64,000 nucleotides of DNA from an uncultured Bacteroidales bacterium (GTDB lineage Bacteria; Bacteroidota; Bacteroidia; Bacteroidales; Muribaculaceae), in the NCBI GenBank assembly GCA_902776435.1, contig CACYQB010000015.1, forward strand, positions 1 to 64,000, given 5' to 3'. The notes under the pieces are model-generated. The model was not told the origin of the DNA. It did not search any database and worked only from the letters and a program-made list of their open reading frames with translations. Made by a program: the position numbers and the translations under genes. How positions within the stretch are numbered: position 1 is the first letter of the stretch; each line of letters opens with the position of its first letter. Positions 7,814-17,057 of the stretch are shown here, piece after piece.

Positions 7814-8986
7814 TTATTTGTTTGAGTGGAACACGCTGTGAGGCAGTGCGCGCATGTTGTATGTTGATGCCATCGACTCACCATAGGCTCCTGCTGAACG
7901 GATGGCGATAAGATCGCCGCGGCGGGTAACAGGCAGGACACGGTCATGGGCGAAAACATCGGTCGACTCGCACACGGGACCGACAACGTCATAGGTCGCT
8001 TGTTCCGTCTCTCTCGATGTGAGATTCTGTATCTCGTGATGGGCCTCATAGAGGGCGGGCCTGATCAGGTCGGTCATGCCTGCATCAAGGATGACAAACT
8101 GCTTATTGCGGTTCTCCTTGACGAAGGTGACGCGTGAGATAAGAGAGCCGCAAGAAGCCACGATAGACCTTCCTAACTCAAAGTGTAACTGTTGGTTAGG
8201 TCTTAGTTTGAGATGCTGTTTGAAGGTGTTGAAATACTGCTCGAAGTCGGGTAGGGGATGGCTGTCGGGATGATAATAATCGATGCCTAGACCACCGCCC
8301 ACGTTGATCATTTCAAAATGTATGCCCCTCGCTTCGTAATGGTCCAGCAACTTGTTGACGGTTTCGCACAACATGAAGTAGGGTTGAATCTCTGTAATTT
8401 GGGAGCCGATGTGGAAATGTAGTCCGCACAAGTGAATATTGGGCAGCCTTAATGCATGCTCGATGACCGACTCGAGTTTCTCGATGTTGATGCCGAATTT
8501 GTTGTCGGCGGTGCCTGTTGTGATATATTTGTGGGTGTGGGCATCGATGTCGGGGTTGATCCTGAGGGCTATATGGGCTGTCTTATCCATTTCGTCGGCG
8601 AGTTGGTTGATGACCTCGAGTTCGGGAATGGATTCCACGTTGAAACTGCCGATGTCATAGGAGAGTCCCATGCGGATTTCCCAGTCGGTTTTCCCCACCC
8701 CCGAGAAGTTCATATCCTGGGGCTTGAAACCAGCCTCAAGAGCCGCCTTGAGTTCGCCGCCACTAACGAGATCTGCCCCTAATCCGTACTGGGCTATCTC
8801 TTTGACAATAAATGGATTGCCGTTAGCCTTGAGGGCATAATGAACATGGTACGGGAAGCCTGCCGTATGGCGGGAAATGTCCGCTAGCGTGGCATGCAGC
8901 ACGTCCATGTCGTAGTAGTAAAACGGCGTGGGTGTCTTCTCGACTAAACCCATCGCAAATCCGTGTTGATTTGATACCTGGAACAT
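7814..8986 (-). CDS. lysA: Diaminopimelate decarboxylase LysA
   Basis: A 390-residue PLP enzyme of fold type III that decarboxylates meso-diaminopimelate to lysine, the last step of lysine synthesis. Lys53 in HYALKANGNP is the PLP-binding lysine; GLHFHIGSQ, NVGGGLGIDY, HFELGRSIVA, GPVCESTDVFA (catalytic Cys) and GAYGESMASTYN follow in family order. The start is placed at the ATG at 8986, which has a good AAGGA about 10 bases upstream, rather than the in-frame TTG at 9007. It supplies lysine from the same intermediate that MurE, encoded 4 kb away, uses for peptidoglycan. Confidence 0.95.
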   Translation of the reverse strand: MFQVSNQHGFAMGLVEKTPTPFYYYDMDVLHATLADISRHTAGFPYHVHYALKANGNPFIVKEIAQYGLGADLVSGGELKAALEAGFKPQDMNFSGVGKTDWEIRMGLSYDIGSFNVESIPELEVINQLADEMDKTAHIALRINPDIDAHTHKYITTGTADNKFGINIEKLESVIEHALRLPNIHLCGLHFHIGSQITEIQPYFMLCETVNKLLDHYEARGIHFEMINVGGGLGIDYYHPDSHPLPDFEQYFNTFKQHLKLRPNQQLHFELGRSIVASCGSLISRVTFVKENRNKQFVILDAGMTDLIRPALYEAHHEIQNLTSRETEQATYDVVGPVCESTDVFAHDRVLPVTRRGDLIAIRSAGAYGESMASTYNMRALPHSVFHSNK

Positions 8987-9036
8987 AGTGGTCTTAATCC
9001 TTACCAAATTTTGGTTCTTGTCTGAAAATTACATGG

Positions 9037-9044
9037 CAAAAGTA
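9037..9044 (-). promoter_or_regulatory. Minus-strand -7 element for lysA
   Basis: TACTTTTG on the minus strand, about 50 bases before the ATG at 8986. The -33 element is not clear. Confidence 0.5.
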
Positions 9045-9310
9045 TTAAAAATTTTACTGAAAAAGTATTTATAAATCATAAATTCTATTAAAATTTCATC
9101 GTTTTGCCCTCTTTCAGAAATTGACAAATGTTTCGCTTCATTTAATCGGTTTCGGATAGTTTTTTCAAGATAGGCCCAATTTAGAACTTTTTGCAGTTGT
9201 AAATTATTGACAAGTTTTGTGTAACATTCTGATAATCAAGCATGGTAAACTTATTAACAGGGGGTGTTGAAAAATATTTTTTTAAAATTGCAAATTTTTT
9301 GATTTTACGA

Positions 9311-9343
9311 TTGTAAATTATCGAAAAAAATGTTGTACCTTTG
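9311..9343 (+). promoter_or_regulatory. Promoter of the dcw cluster
   Basis: TTG at 9311-9313 and TACCTTTG at 9336-9343, spaced 22 bases, slightly wider than ideal. It lies about 46 bases before the rsmH start and is the only clear promoter seen for the following run of closely spaced division genes. Confidence 0.6.
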
Positions 9344-9389
9344 GAGTCCTCAAAAAAGCGAGGCAAAAGTTAACACACCTGAGTAAGCA

Positions 9390-10328
9390 ATGGAACAAGT
9401 AGTTTATCACATCCCAGCCCTGCTCGTCGAGACGATAGCCGGGCTTGCCATCAAAGATGATGGCACCTATGTGGACGTCACCTTCGGCGGTGGCGGTCAC
9501 AGCCGTGCCATTATGGAGCATTTGGGACCCAATGGCCGCCTTGTGGGAATGGATCAGGATATGGATGCTTGGTCCAATCGCCTGCAGGATGACAGGTTTA
9601 CATTTGCACACGGAAATTTTGCCTACTTGAAGAATTTCCTGCGCTACTATGGCATCGACGGCGTGGATGGTATCCTGGCCGACCTGGGTGTGTCTTTCCA
9701 TCACTTTGATGACGTGGAACGAGGCTTCACCTTCCGGGCCGATGCTCCGCTGGACATGCGCATGAACCGCAACGCGTCGTTCACCGCCCGCGACCTGCTC
9801 AACACCTATGACGTGGATCGCCTGGCTGATGTGCTCTTCCTCTACGGCGAGTTGCGACAGTCCCGTCGCTTGGCAGCGGCCATCGTCAAGTCCCGTCCGC
9901 TCTCCACGACTGGACAGTTGGTCGAGGTTGTCCGTCCTCTGCTCAAGCCCTCTCAGGAGAAGAAGGAACTCTCGATGGTGTTCCAGGCCCTACGCATTGA
10001 GGTCAATGGAGAACTCGACGCCCTGCGCAAACTGCTGATGCAGTCGGCCGAGGTGCTCAATCCCGGTGGCAGGCTTGCCGTCATCACCTATCACTCCCTC
10101 GAGGATAGGCTGGTCAAGAATTTCATGCGCACCGGCAACTTCGAGGGCAAGCAGGAGAAGGACTTCTACGGACGTGTCAACACGCCGTGGCGAGTAGTCA
10201 CTGGTAAGGTCATCGCGCCTAGTGAGGCCGAGGTGGCACGCAATCCCCGTTCGCGCAGTGCCAAGCTGCGCATCGCCGAGCTCGTGGAGCGCCCGGCAAG
10301 AGGCAATCAACCTATCAACAACCCTTAA
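9390..10328 (+). CDS. rsmH: 16S rRNA (cytosine-1402-N4)-methyltransferase RsmH
   Basis: A 312-residue SAM-dependent methyltransferase that modifies C1402 of 16S rRNA and classically opens dcw clusters (older name mraW). The start reads MEQVVYHIPALLVETI, the SAM-binding loop is VDVTFGGGGHS (28-38) with the acidic residue of the second strand in GMDQD, and GILADLGVSFHHFD, ERGFTFRADAPLDMRM and AVITYHSLEDRLVKNFM follow in family order. Full length. First gene of the division run; the ftsL-like gene follows after 18 bases. Confidence 0.96.
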   Translation: MEQVVYHIPALLVETIAGLAIKDDGTYVDVTFGGGGHSRAIMEHLGPNGRLVGMDQDMDAWSNRLQDDRFTFAHGNFAYLKNFLRYYGIDGVDGILADLGVSFHHFDDVERGFTFRADAPLDMRMNRNASFTARDLLNTYDVDRLADVLFLYGELRQSRRLAAAIVKSRPLSTTGQLVEVVRPLLKPSQEKKELSMVFQALRIEVNGELDALRKLLMQSAEVLNPGGRLAVITYHSLEDRLVKNFMRTGNFEGKQEKDFYGRVNTPWRVVTGKVIAPSEAEVARNPRSRSAKLRIAELVERPARGNQPINNP

Positions 10329-10346
10329 CGCATCAATTCAAGACCG

Positions 10347-10691
10347 ATGAGTGAGAAAAAAAACGCAGCAGCACAAGGGAAAAAGGCCGGAAAAGACATC
10401 ATCCAAGGCCGATTCTTTTCGCTTGACTTCTTCAAGCGTAACGCAGTATATATCATTGCCCTGGTGGTGATGACGCTGGCTTATATTGCCAACAAGTTTG
10501 TCTGCCAAAGCAGCATGCAGGAGGTGATGAACCTCAAAGTCGAGCTAGCCAATGCTCAGACCGACCTTGTGAACGCGAGTGCCGACTATAACTCGATGAT
10601 ACTCGAGAGCGAGATGACCAAGCTCATGAGGGAAAAGCACCTGGGCCTGGAAGCTCCCAACGATCCCCCCACTGAATTGAAATCCAAGTAA
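10347..10691 (+). CDS. FtsL-like cell division protein
   Basis: A 114-residue bitopic membrane protein. A lysine-rich cytoplasmic tail (1-31) is followed by one membrane segment (about 32-51) and a periplasmic part with heptad-like hydrophobic spacing (MQEVMNLKVELANAQTDLV), as expected of an FtsL coiled coil that pairs with FtsB-type partners and activates FtsW/FtsI. FtsL is poorly conserved, so the call rests on size, topology and position between rsmH and ftsI. RsmH stop and ftsI start are 18 and 38 bases away. Confidence 0.8.
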   Translation: MSEKKNAAAQGKKAGKDIIQGRFFSLDFFKRNAVYIIALVVMTLAYIANKFVCQSSMQEVMNLKVELANAQTDLVNASADYNSMILESEMTKLMREKHLGLEAPNDPPTELKSK

Positions 10692-10729
10692 ACTGTCAAC
10701 TATCCTATCCCCAGTTAACCGTTGTATCA

Positions 10730-12874
10730 ATGAAACAGAATAACAAGCGACATATCCTCGTCAGGTACGGAATCGTTGTGGGGTTCATGCTCCTGTTCTC
10801 CATCACGATTATTTGGGACCTGTTCAAGACCACAACCGTCCAGGCCAAGGCCTGGCAGATGAAGGCTGACTCGGTCTTGACCATCACCACGCCCATTGAG
10901 CCCGAGCGTGGCAAACTGCTCGCCGATAACGGGACCGTGCTCGCAGCCAACCTGCAATACTACGTGCCCCGCATCGACTGGTTTACCGACGGCATCAAGG
11001 AAGACACCCTGATGAAGGACATCGGCCCCTTGTGCGACAGTTTGGCCGCATTTGACCCCTCGATGACTGCCGAGCAGTGGAAGACCAAGATACTGGAAGA
11101 CCGCAAGCACATTCTTGAAGCGGCTACCAATCCTGCACCCGGCAAGAAGGCCAGGAAGAACCGTGCCTACAAACTGTTCCCGAGGATGCTTACCCACAAG
11201 GAGTATGAGCGTGTGCGTCATTTCCCGTTCCTGCGCCGTCCCAAGAACAAGAACGGCTTCTATCACGAGATGCACAACCGCCGCATCAAGCCCTATGGCA
11301 ATATGGCCGCTCGAAGCATCGGTAATGTGGGCCAGAATGAGAAGAGTTCCAGCATCCATGGCCACTCCGGTCTGGAAATGGCGCTGGACTCGCTGCTCTA
11401 TGGCAAACCCGGCAAGGCGCGCAATATCCAGCTCACCAATGGCATCGTCCGTGCCGAGAGCGTTCCCGCCGTCAAGGGATATGATATCACCACGACCATC
11501 AACGTCCAGTTGCAGGATATCGTGGAGACCGAACTCAATGCGATGTGCCTCGAGGCGGGCGCTGACTGGGGTACTTGCGTCCTCATGGAGGTGGCCACTG
11601 GCGAAATCAAGGCCATCAGCAACCTGGAACGTGACCCGACCACGGGCAACTATGTCGAGGGTGTGAACCATGCGGTTTTGGGCTATGAGCCCGGTTCAGT
11701 GGTCAAGACCATCTCGATGATGGTAGCGCTCGAGGACGGTATCGTCACTAATATCGAAGAACCCATCGTCACGGGATCGTCATGGACCTATGCCGGCGGC
11801 AATCCCATCACCGACAGCCACGGTGGAGCCACCCGCACGCCGCGGCAGATCATTGAGACCTCGTCCAACATAGGTATGGCCAAACTGATTGTCAAGAAGT
11901 ACGACAAGGACCCGCAGGGATTCCGCAAGCGTCTTGAGCAGATGGGCTTTTTCGAGCCCTTCCATTCGGGTATCGCCGGTGAGACCACGCCGTGGTTCCA
12001 GGATGCCGCCATCAAGAACGGTGGCCGCGTGACCTTGTCGCGCCAGGCCTACGGCTATGGCTCGCGCATCCCGCCATTGTGCACGCTGGCGATGTACAAT
12101 GCCATTGCCAACGACGGTAAGTATGTGCGTCCCCACCTGTTCAAGAAACTTTCACGCGAGGGAGAGCCAGACTCCATCATCCCCGTGACCTACATCCGCA
12201 AACAGGTGTGCTCGCCCGAGAATGCCCGCAAGTTGCGTCTGATGCTGCACGATGTGGTGTGGGGTGACCATGGTACCGCCCGTCACTGGGTGCAAGACGA
12301 CAAGGTGGAGATTGCCGGTAAGACCGGTACCGCCTATGACGTTATCGGCGGTTCGTACGGCAGCAAGAAGAGGCTCGCCTTCTGCGGCTTCTTCCCCTAT
12401 GACAAACCCCAATACTCATGCATCGTGCTCATGCTGGGTGCTGACAGGGGTGCAGGCGCCTGCAGTGGTATGGTGCTGAGGAACGTGGCCCACAAGATGT
12501 ATGCCCGTGGCTTGCTGAAGTGCAACACAGACTTCAAGGCCGGTAAAGACTCCAAGAAGTCCAAGGCTTCCAACGAGGACAAGGACGTAAAGAGTTATCC
12601 CACGTTCTTTGCCTCGATGAGTGACCGCTCGGCCAAGAATGTCAAGAATGGCCTGTCCGTGAAGTCCTCCCATTGTTATGCCCGCCCCGCCAAGATTGAG
12701 AAGGGCGTGCCCGATGTCATCGGCCTGAGCATCCGCGAGGCCATCAAGATTCTGGAGGATGCCGGACTCATCGTGAACTTCACCGGATCGGGCATGGTGA
12801 CCAGCCAGAGCCTTTCGGCCGGTTCGCAGTATGCCCGCGGCCAGAAAATTAGTTTAAGATTAAGAAATTCCTAA
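10730..12874 (+). CDS. ftsI: Septal peptidoglycan transpeptidase FtsI (PBP3) with PASTA domain
   Basis: A 714-residue class B penicillin-binding protein that crosslinks septal peptidoglycan. One N-terminal membrane anchor (about 12-30) precedes the dimerisation/pedestal domain (with PERGKLLADNGTVLA). The transpeptidase domain has the three active-site motifs: S-V-V-K with nucleophile Ser323, S-S-N at 378-380 and K-T-G at 531-533. After a Lys-rich linker there is one PASTA domain (GVPDVIGLSIREAIKILEDA, to the end). It is longer than the 570-590 residues of proteobacterial FtsI because of the linker and PASTA, which is typical of Bacteroidota. Part of the dcw run; murE follows after 13 bases. 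Confidence 0.95.
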   Translation: MKQNNKRHILVRYGIVVGFMLLFSITIIWDLFKTTTVQAKAWQMKADSVLTITTPIEPERGKLLADNGTVLAANLQYYVPRIDWFTDGIKEDTLMKDIGPLCDSLAAFDPSMTAEQWKTKILEDRKHILEAATNPAPGKKARKNRAYKLFPRMLTHKEYERVRHFPFLRRPKNKNGFYHEMHNRRIKPYGNMAARSIGNVGQNEKSSSIHGHSGLEMALDSLLYGKPGKARNIQLTNGIVRAESVPAVKGYDITTTINVQLQDIVETELNAMCLEAGADWGTCVLMEVATGEIKAISNLERDPTTGNYVEGVNHAVLGYEPGSVVKTISMMVALEDGIVTNIEEPIVTGSSWTYAGGNPITDSHGGATRTPRQIIETSSNIGMAKLIVKKYDKDPQGFRKRLEQMGFFEPFHSGIAGETTPWFQDAAIKNGGRVTLSRQAYGYGSRIPPLCTLAMYNAIANDGKYVRPHLFKKLSREGEPDSIIPVTYIRKQVCSPENARKLRLMLHDVVWGDHGTARHWVQDDKVEIAGKTGTAYDVIGGSYGSKKRLAFCGFFPYDKPQYSCIVLMLGADRGAGACSGMVLRNVAHKMYARGLLKCNTDFKAGKDSKKSKASNEDKDVKSYPTFFASMSDRSAKNVKNGLSVKSSHCYARPAKIEKGVPDVIGLSIREAIKILEDAGLIVNFTGSGMVTSQSLSAGSQYARGQKISLRLRNS

Positions 12875-12887
12875 CCCATAATAAAAC

Positions 12888-14351
12888 ATGAAGAAATTAT
12901 CACAACTGATCACGTCTATCAAGCCCATCCAGGTGGTGGGCAACACCGATATAGAAATCACCGATGTCATCAATGACTCGCGTAAAGCCCGTGAGGGTGT
13001 CCTGTTTGTCGCCGTTAAGGGCGTTGCCGTGGATTCTCACCGCTTTATCGCCGATGTCATCGCTGTCGGCGCTCGTGCCATCGTGTGCGAGGAATTGCCT
13101 GACAAGTTGCATGACTATGTAACCTACATCCAAGTGGACAACAGTGTCGTCGCCCTGGCTCACATCGCCGACGAGTGGTTTGACCATCCGTCAAGGAATC
13201 TGCGCCTGGTCGGTGTTACCGGCACTAACGGCAAGACCACAACCGCTACGCTGCTCTATGAGATGGCACGTCTCATGGGCCACAAGGCCGGCTTGCTCTC
13301 TACCGTCAAGAACATCATCGACACTCGCGAGGAAAACGCCAAGCAGACCACCCCGGACCACTTGACGCTCAACCGCCTGTTGCACGAGATGGTAAAGGCC
13401 GGCTGTGAGTACGCTTTCATGGAGGTAAGCTCCCACGCCTGTGTGCAGCGCCGCATCGAGGGCATCACCTTTGCTGGCGGTATCTTCACCAACCTCACCC
13501 GTGACCACATGGACTTCCACAAGACGGTGGACAACTACATCGCGGCCAAGAAGATGTTCTTTGACATGCTGCCCGACGGTGCCTTTGCCCTCGTCAATGC
13601 CGACGACAAGGTGGGCGAGGTGATGTTGCAGAACACCCGTGCCCGCAAGTTCCGCTACTCCTTGCGTTCCATGGCCGACTACAAGGGCCGTATCGTGGAA
13701 TCACGATTGGACGGCACCACGCTCGAACTCAACGGCAACCAGGTGGAAGTGCTCTTTACGGGCCGCTTCAATGCCTATAACCTGCTGTCGGTCTATGGTG
13801 CATCGCTGCTGCTAGGCTTTGATCCCCAGGAGGTGCTCGTCAAGATGAGTCTGCTCGAACCTGTAGCCGGCCGCTTCCAGACCCTGCGCTCACCGCGAGG
13901 TTACACCGCCATCGTGGATTATGCCCACACTCCCGATGCCCTGGTCAACGTGCTCGACACCATCCGTGAGGTGGTGGGTACCACCGGCAGCATCATCACC
14001 GTGTGTGGCTGTGGCGGCAACCGCGATTCCGGCAAGCGTCCCATTATGGCAAGGGAGGCTGCAGTGCGCAGCGACCGCGTGATTCTCACCAGCGACAATC
14101 CCCGTGATGAGGATCCCGACGAGATCCTTCGTCAGATGGAGGTCGGTCTGCCCGACGAGAACCGCTTGACGACCTTGACGATTACCGACCGCCGTCAGGC
14201 GATCCGCACGGCATGCCAACTGGCGCAGCCAGGCGATGTTGTGCTGGTGGCTGGCAAGGGCCATGAGGATTATCAGGAAATCAAGGGTGTAAAACACCAT
14301 TTCGACGACCGCGAGCAAGTGCTGGAGGTCTTTGCCGTCGAATCCAAATAA
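12888..14351 (+). CDS. murE: UDP-MurNAc-L-Ala-D-Glu:meso-diaminopimelate ligase MurE
   Basis: A 487-residue ATP-dependent Mur ligase that adds the third residue of the wall peptide in the cytoplasm. The ATP loop is GTNGKTTT (112-119), with the central family segments MEVSSHACVQRRI, TNLTRDHMDFH and DYAHTPDALVNVL. The D-N-P-R motif at 403-406 is the signature for meso-diaminopimelate rather than lysine, so the wall is of the mDAP type, in agreement with lysA nearby. MurF, which usually follows MurE, is not in this cluster; mraY comes next after 29 bases. Confidence 0.97.
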   Translation: MKKLSQLITSIKPIQVVGNTDIEITDVINDSRKAREGVLFVAVKGVAVDSHRFIADVIAVGARAIVCEELPDKLHDYVTYIQVDNSVVALAHIADEWFDHPSRNLRLVGVTGTNGKTTTATLLYEMARLMGHKAGLLSTVKNIIDTREENAKQTTPDHLTLNRLLHEMVKAGCEYAFMEVSSHACVQRRIEGITFAGGIFTNLTRDHMDFHKTVDNYIAAKKMFFDMLPDGAFALVNADDKVGEVMLQNTRARKFRYSLRSMADYKGRIVESRLDGTTLELNGNQVEVLFTGRFNAYNLLSVYGASLLLGFDPQEVLVKMSLLEPVAGRFQTLRSPRGYTAIVDYAHTPDALVNVLDTIREVVGTTGSIITVCGCGGNRDSGKRPIMAREAAVRSDRVILTSDNPRDEDPDEILRQMEVGLPDENRLTTLTITDRRQAIRTACQLAQPGDVVLVAGKGHEDYQEIKGVKHHFDDREQVLEVFAVESK

Positions 14352-14380
14352 GAGATTATTAACCCATTCACAACCAGGAT

Positions 14381-15643
14381 ATGTTATATCATCTTTTTCA
14401 TTATCTGGAGCAGTATCACCACGTCAGTGGCGCTCGCCTGTTTGAGTATATCACTTTCAGGTCAGGCTTCGCATTCATCCTCTCGCTGTTCATCGGCATT
14501 GTGATCGGCCGTCGCATTATCTTCAAGCTCAAGGAACGCCAGATGTGTGACAAGGAGCGTGAGGAGAAGTTGGGTGGCAATTCCGCCAAGCAGGGAACTC
14601 CCACCATGGGCGGTATCATCATCATCATCTCGATTCTGGTGCCCTGTCTGCTGTTGGGAAAACTCAACAACGTCTACATGCTGCTCATGATTGTCTCCAC
14701 GTTGTGGTGTGGCGCATTGGGCTTCGCCGACGACTATATCAAGGTTTTCCACCACAATAAGGAAGGCCTCAAGGGTAAATTCAAGATTGTCGGCCAGGTG
14801 GGTTTGGGCATCATCGTGGGTTTGACCATGTATTTGAGCCCTGCCATCGTGATGAACGAGAACGTGCATGTGACTAACCGCAACGAGACCCCCGAACTGG
14901 TGGAGGTCCACAAGTCACAGGCCGTCAAGGCGACAAAGACCACTCTGCCGTTTGTCAAGAACCACAACTTTGACTATGCTTACTTCACTGGTTGGATGGG
15001 CAAGTACAAGCAATTGGGTGGCTGGATCCTGTTCATCCTGGTGACCATCTTCGTGATCACTGCTGTGAGCAACGGCGCCAACCTGACTGACGGTGTGGAC
15101 GGCCTGGCGACAGGCACCTCGGCAATTATAGGCGTTGCCCTAGCCATCATGTGCTATCTGGGTGGCAACGTCATCTATTCATCTTACCTGAATATCATGT
15201 ACATCCCAGATAGCAGCGAACTGGTAGTGTATGCCGCGGCATTCATCGGTGCGACAATCGGCTTCCTGTGGTATAACTCCTATCCGGCCCAGGTGTTCAT
15301 GGGCGACACGGGCAGCCTGTGCTTGGGAGGCATTATCGCCGTGTTTGCCGTGCTCATCCGCAAGGAATGGCTCATCCCCCTGTTGTGTGGCATCTTCCTG
15401 ATTGAGGAGTTGTCGGTCATCATGCAGGTGTGGTATGTCAAGCGTCACAAGGGTAAAAACATGCGCCTGTTCAAGATGACGCCGCTGCATCACCACTTCA
15501 CTGCCGATCCCGCCAAACTCACGTGGGATTACAAGATCAAGACACCTGATCATCGTATTCCCGAGGCCAAGATTGTGATGCGTTTCTTCCTGGTGAGCAT
15601 CCTGTTGGCGGCCTTGACCTTTGTGACTCTCAAGATACGTTAA
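14381..15643 (+). CDS. mraY: Phospho-MurNAc-pentapeptide transferase MraY
   Basis: A 420-residue polytopic membrane enzyme that makes lipid I from UDP-MurNAc-pentapeptide and undecaprenyl phosphate. Key motifs: GTPTMGG (72-78), the catalytic acidic pair Asp117-Asp118 in GFADDYIKV, NLTDGVDGLATG (234-245), QVFMGDTGSL and MTPLHHHF. It is about 60 residues longer than the E. coli enzyme owing to an insert around residues 155-210 (after MYLSPAIVM, before KQLGGWIL), normal in Bacteroidota. Middle of the dcw run. Confidence 0.97.
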   Translation: MLYHLFHYLEQYHHVSGARLFEYITFRSGFAFILSLFIGIVIGRRIIFKLKERQMCDKEREEKLGGNSAKQGTPTMGGIIIIISILVPCLLLGKLNNVYMLLMIVSTLWCGALGFADDYIKVFHHNKEGLKGKFKIVGQVGLGIIVGLTMYLSPAIVMNENVHVTNRNETPELVEVHKSQAVKATKTTLPFVKNHNFDYAYFTGWMGKYKQLGGWILFILVTIFVITAVSNGANLTDGVDGLATGTSAIIGVALAIMCYLGGNVIYSSYLNIMYIPDSSELVVYAAAFIGATIGFLWYNSYPAQVFMGDTGSLCLGGIIAVFAVLIRKEWLIPLLCGIFLIEELSVIMQVWYVKRHKGKNMRLFKMTPLHHHFTADPAKLTWDYKIKTPDHRIPEAKIVMRFFLVSILLAALTFVTLKIR

Positions 15644-15669
15644 ACCATCAAGTAACTCCGACTAGATAA

Positions 15670-17016
15670 ATGGCAACTAAACGATTAGTAGTATTGGGTG
15701 GAGGCGAGAGCGGTGCTGGAGCCGCTGTGCTGGCCCGTGTAAAGGGTATGGACGTGTGGCTGAGCGATGCCGGCAACATCGGTCAGGCCTATAAGGACCT
15801 GCTCAATCAATATGATATCGCATGGGAAGAGGGTGGTCACACCCCCGAGAAAATCCTCAATGCCGACGAGATCGTCAAGAGCCCCGGTATCCCCGACACG
15901 GCTCCAATGGTGGCTCAGGCGATAGAGAAGGGAATCCCCATCGTGAGCGAGATTGAGTTTGCTGGCCGTTATACTGACGCCAAGATGGTCTGCATTACCG
16001 GCAGCAACGGTAAGACGACGACCACCAAGCTCACTTACCATATCTTCAAGAAGGCAGGCCTGAACGTGGGACTGGCCGGTAACGTGGGGCGCAGCCTGGC
16101 CTTGCAGGTTGCTACCGAGCACCATGACGTGTATGTCATCGAGTTGAGCAGTTTTCAGCTCGACAACATGTACGAGTTCAAGGCCAATGTGGCCGTGCTG
16201 CTCAACATCACGCCTGACCATCTGGACCGTTATGACTTCAAGATGGAGAATTACGCTGCCGCCAAGTTCCGCATCACCCAGAACCAGACGGGCAATGACT
16301 CCTTCATCTTCTGGAAGAACGACCCCATCATCGCCTCACAGTTGCGTCAGCACAACCTTGAATCACGGTTGCTGAGTTTCACGGCCGATGATGACGCGGC
16401 TGCTGCAGCCTGGGTTCATGACGGTGTGCTGAATTTCAATGTCGATGGTGACCGTTGGGACATCCCTCGCGAACAACTTTCGCTCAAGGGGCTGCACAAT
16501 GTCTATAACACCATGGCGGCAGGTTTGTCGGCCCAGGTGTTCGATATCCGCAAGGACGTCATCCGTGAAGCGCTGGCCGACTTCGAGGCTGTGCCCCATC
16601 GCCTGGAATACGTCGATACTGTCGATGGCGTGCGCTATATTAACGACAGCAAGGCGACTAACGTGGACGCTTGCTGGTATGCCCTCGAGAGTGTCAATGA
16701 ACCCTGTGTACTTATCCTGGGAGGCATTGACAAGGGTAACGACTATAGCCAGATCGAGCCCCTCGTCAAGGAGAAGGTGACTGCCATCGTGTGCTTGGGC
16801 AAGGACAATGCCAAGTTGCATGAATTCTTTGATGGCAAGGTGCCTGTGGTTACCGATGCCACCAGCATGCCCGAGTGCATGGACAAGTGCCGTCAACTGG
16901 CTCACGAGGGTTCCACCGTGCTGCTCTCGCCGTGTTGTGCCAGCTTTGACCTGTTCAACGGCATGGCCGACCGTGGCAACCAGTTCAAGGAGTGTGTAAA
17001 GAAGATGAAAGCATAA
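15670..17016 (+). CDS. murD: UDP-MurNAc-L-alanine:D-glutamate ligase MurD
   Basis: A 448-residue Mur ligase adding D-glutamate, the second residue of the wall peptide. N-terminal Rossmann domain (LVVLGGGESGAGAAVLA), ATP loop GSNGKTTTT (111-119), VIELSSFQLD, NITPDHLDRY, and the C-terminal YINDSKATNVDA and LILGGIDKGNDY. Full length. ftsW follows after 41 bases. Confidence 0.96.
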   Translation: MATKRLVVLGGGESGAGAAVLARVKGMDVWLSDAGNIGQAYKDLLNQYDIAWEEGGHTPEKILNADEIVKSPGIPDTAPMVAQAIEKGIPIVSEIEFAGRYTDAKMVCITGSNGKTTTTKLTYHIFKKAGLNVGLAGNVGRSLALQVATEHHDVYVIELSSFQLDNMYEFKANVAVLLNITPDHLDRYDFKMENYAAAKFRITQNQTGNDSFIFWKNDPIIASQLRQHNLESRLLSFTADDDAAAAAWVHDGVLNFNVDGDRWDIPREQLSLKGLHNVYNTMAAGLSAQVFDIRKDVIREALADFEAVPHRLEYVDTVDGVRYINDSKATNVDACWYALESVNEPCVLILGGIDKGNDYSQIEPLVKEKVTAIVCLGKDNAKLHEFFDGKVPVVTDATSMPECMDKCRQLAHEGSTVLLSPCCASFDLFNGMADRGNQFKECVKKMKA

Positions 17017-17057
17017 CCAATTTATCGCATTAATGGATTTCAATCTCACTCAACAAT

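Larger units (their letters stand above)
9008..9389. other. Divergent AT-rich control region between lysA and rsmH
   Basis: About 380 bases without a gene. It carries the minus-strand -7 element for lysA and the plus-strand promoter of the dcw run. It is very AT-rich with many A and T runs. No gene resembling mraZ, which often opens dcw clusters, is present here. Confidence 0.7.

Noticed and set aside
10727-11671. A 314-codon minus-strand open frame inside ftsI
   Set aside because: Shadow frame; the sense frame carries all three transpeptidase motifs.
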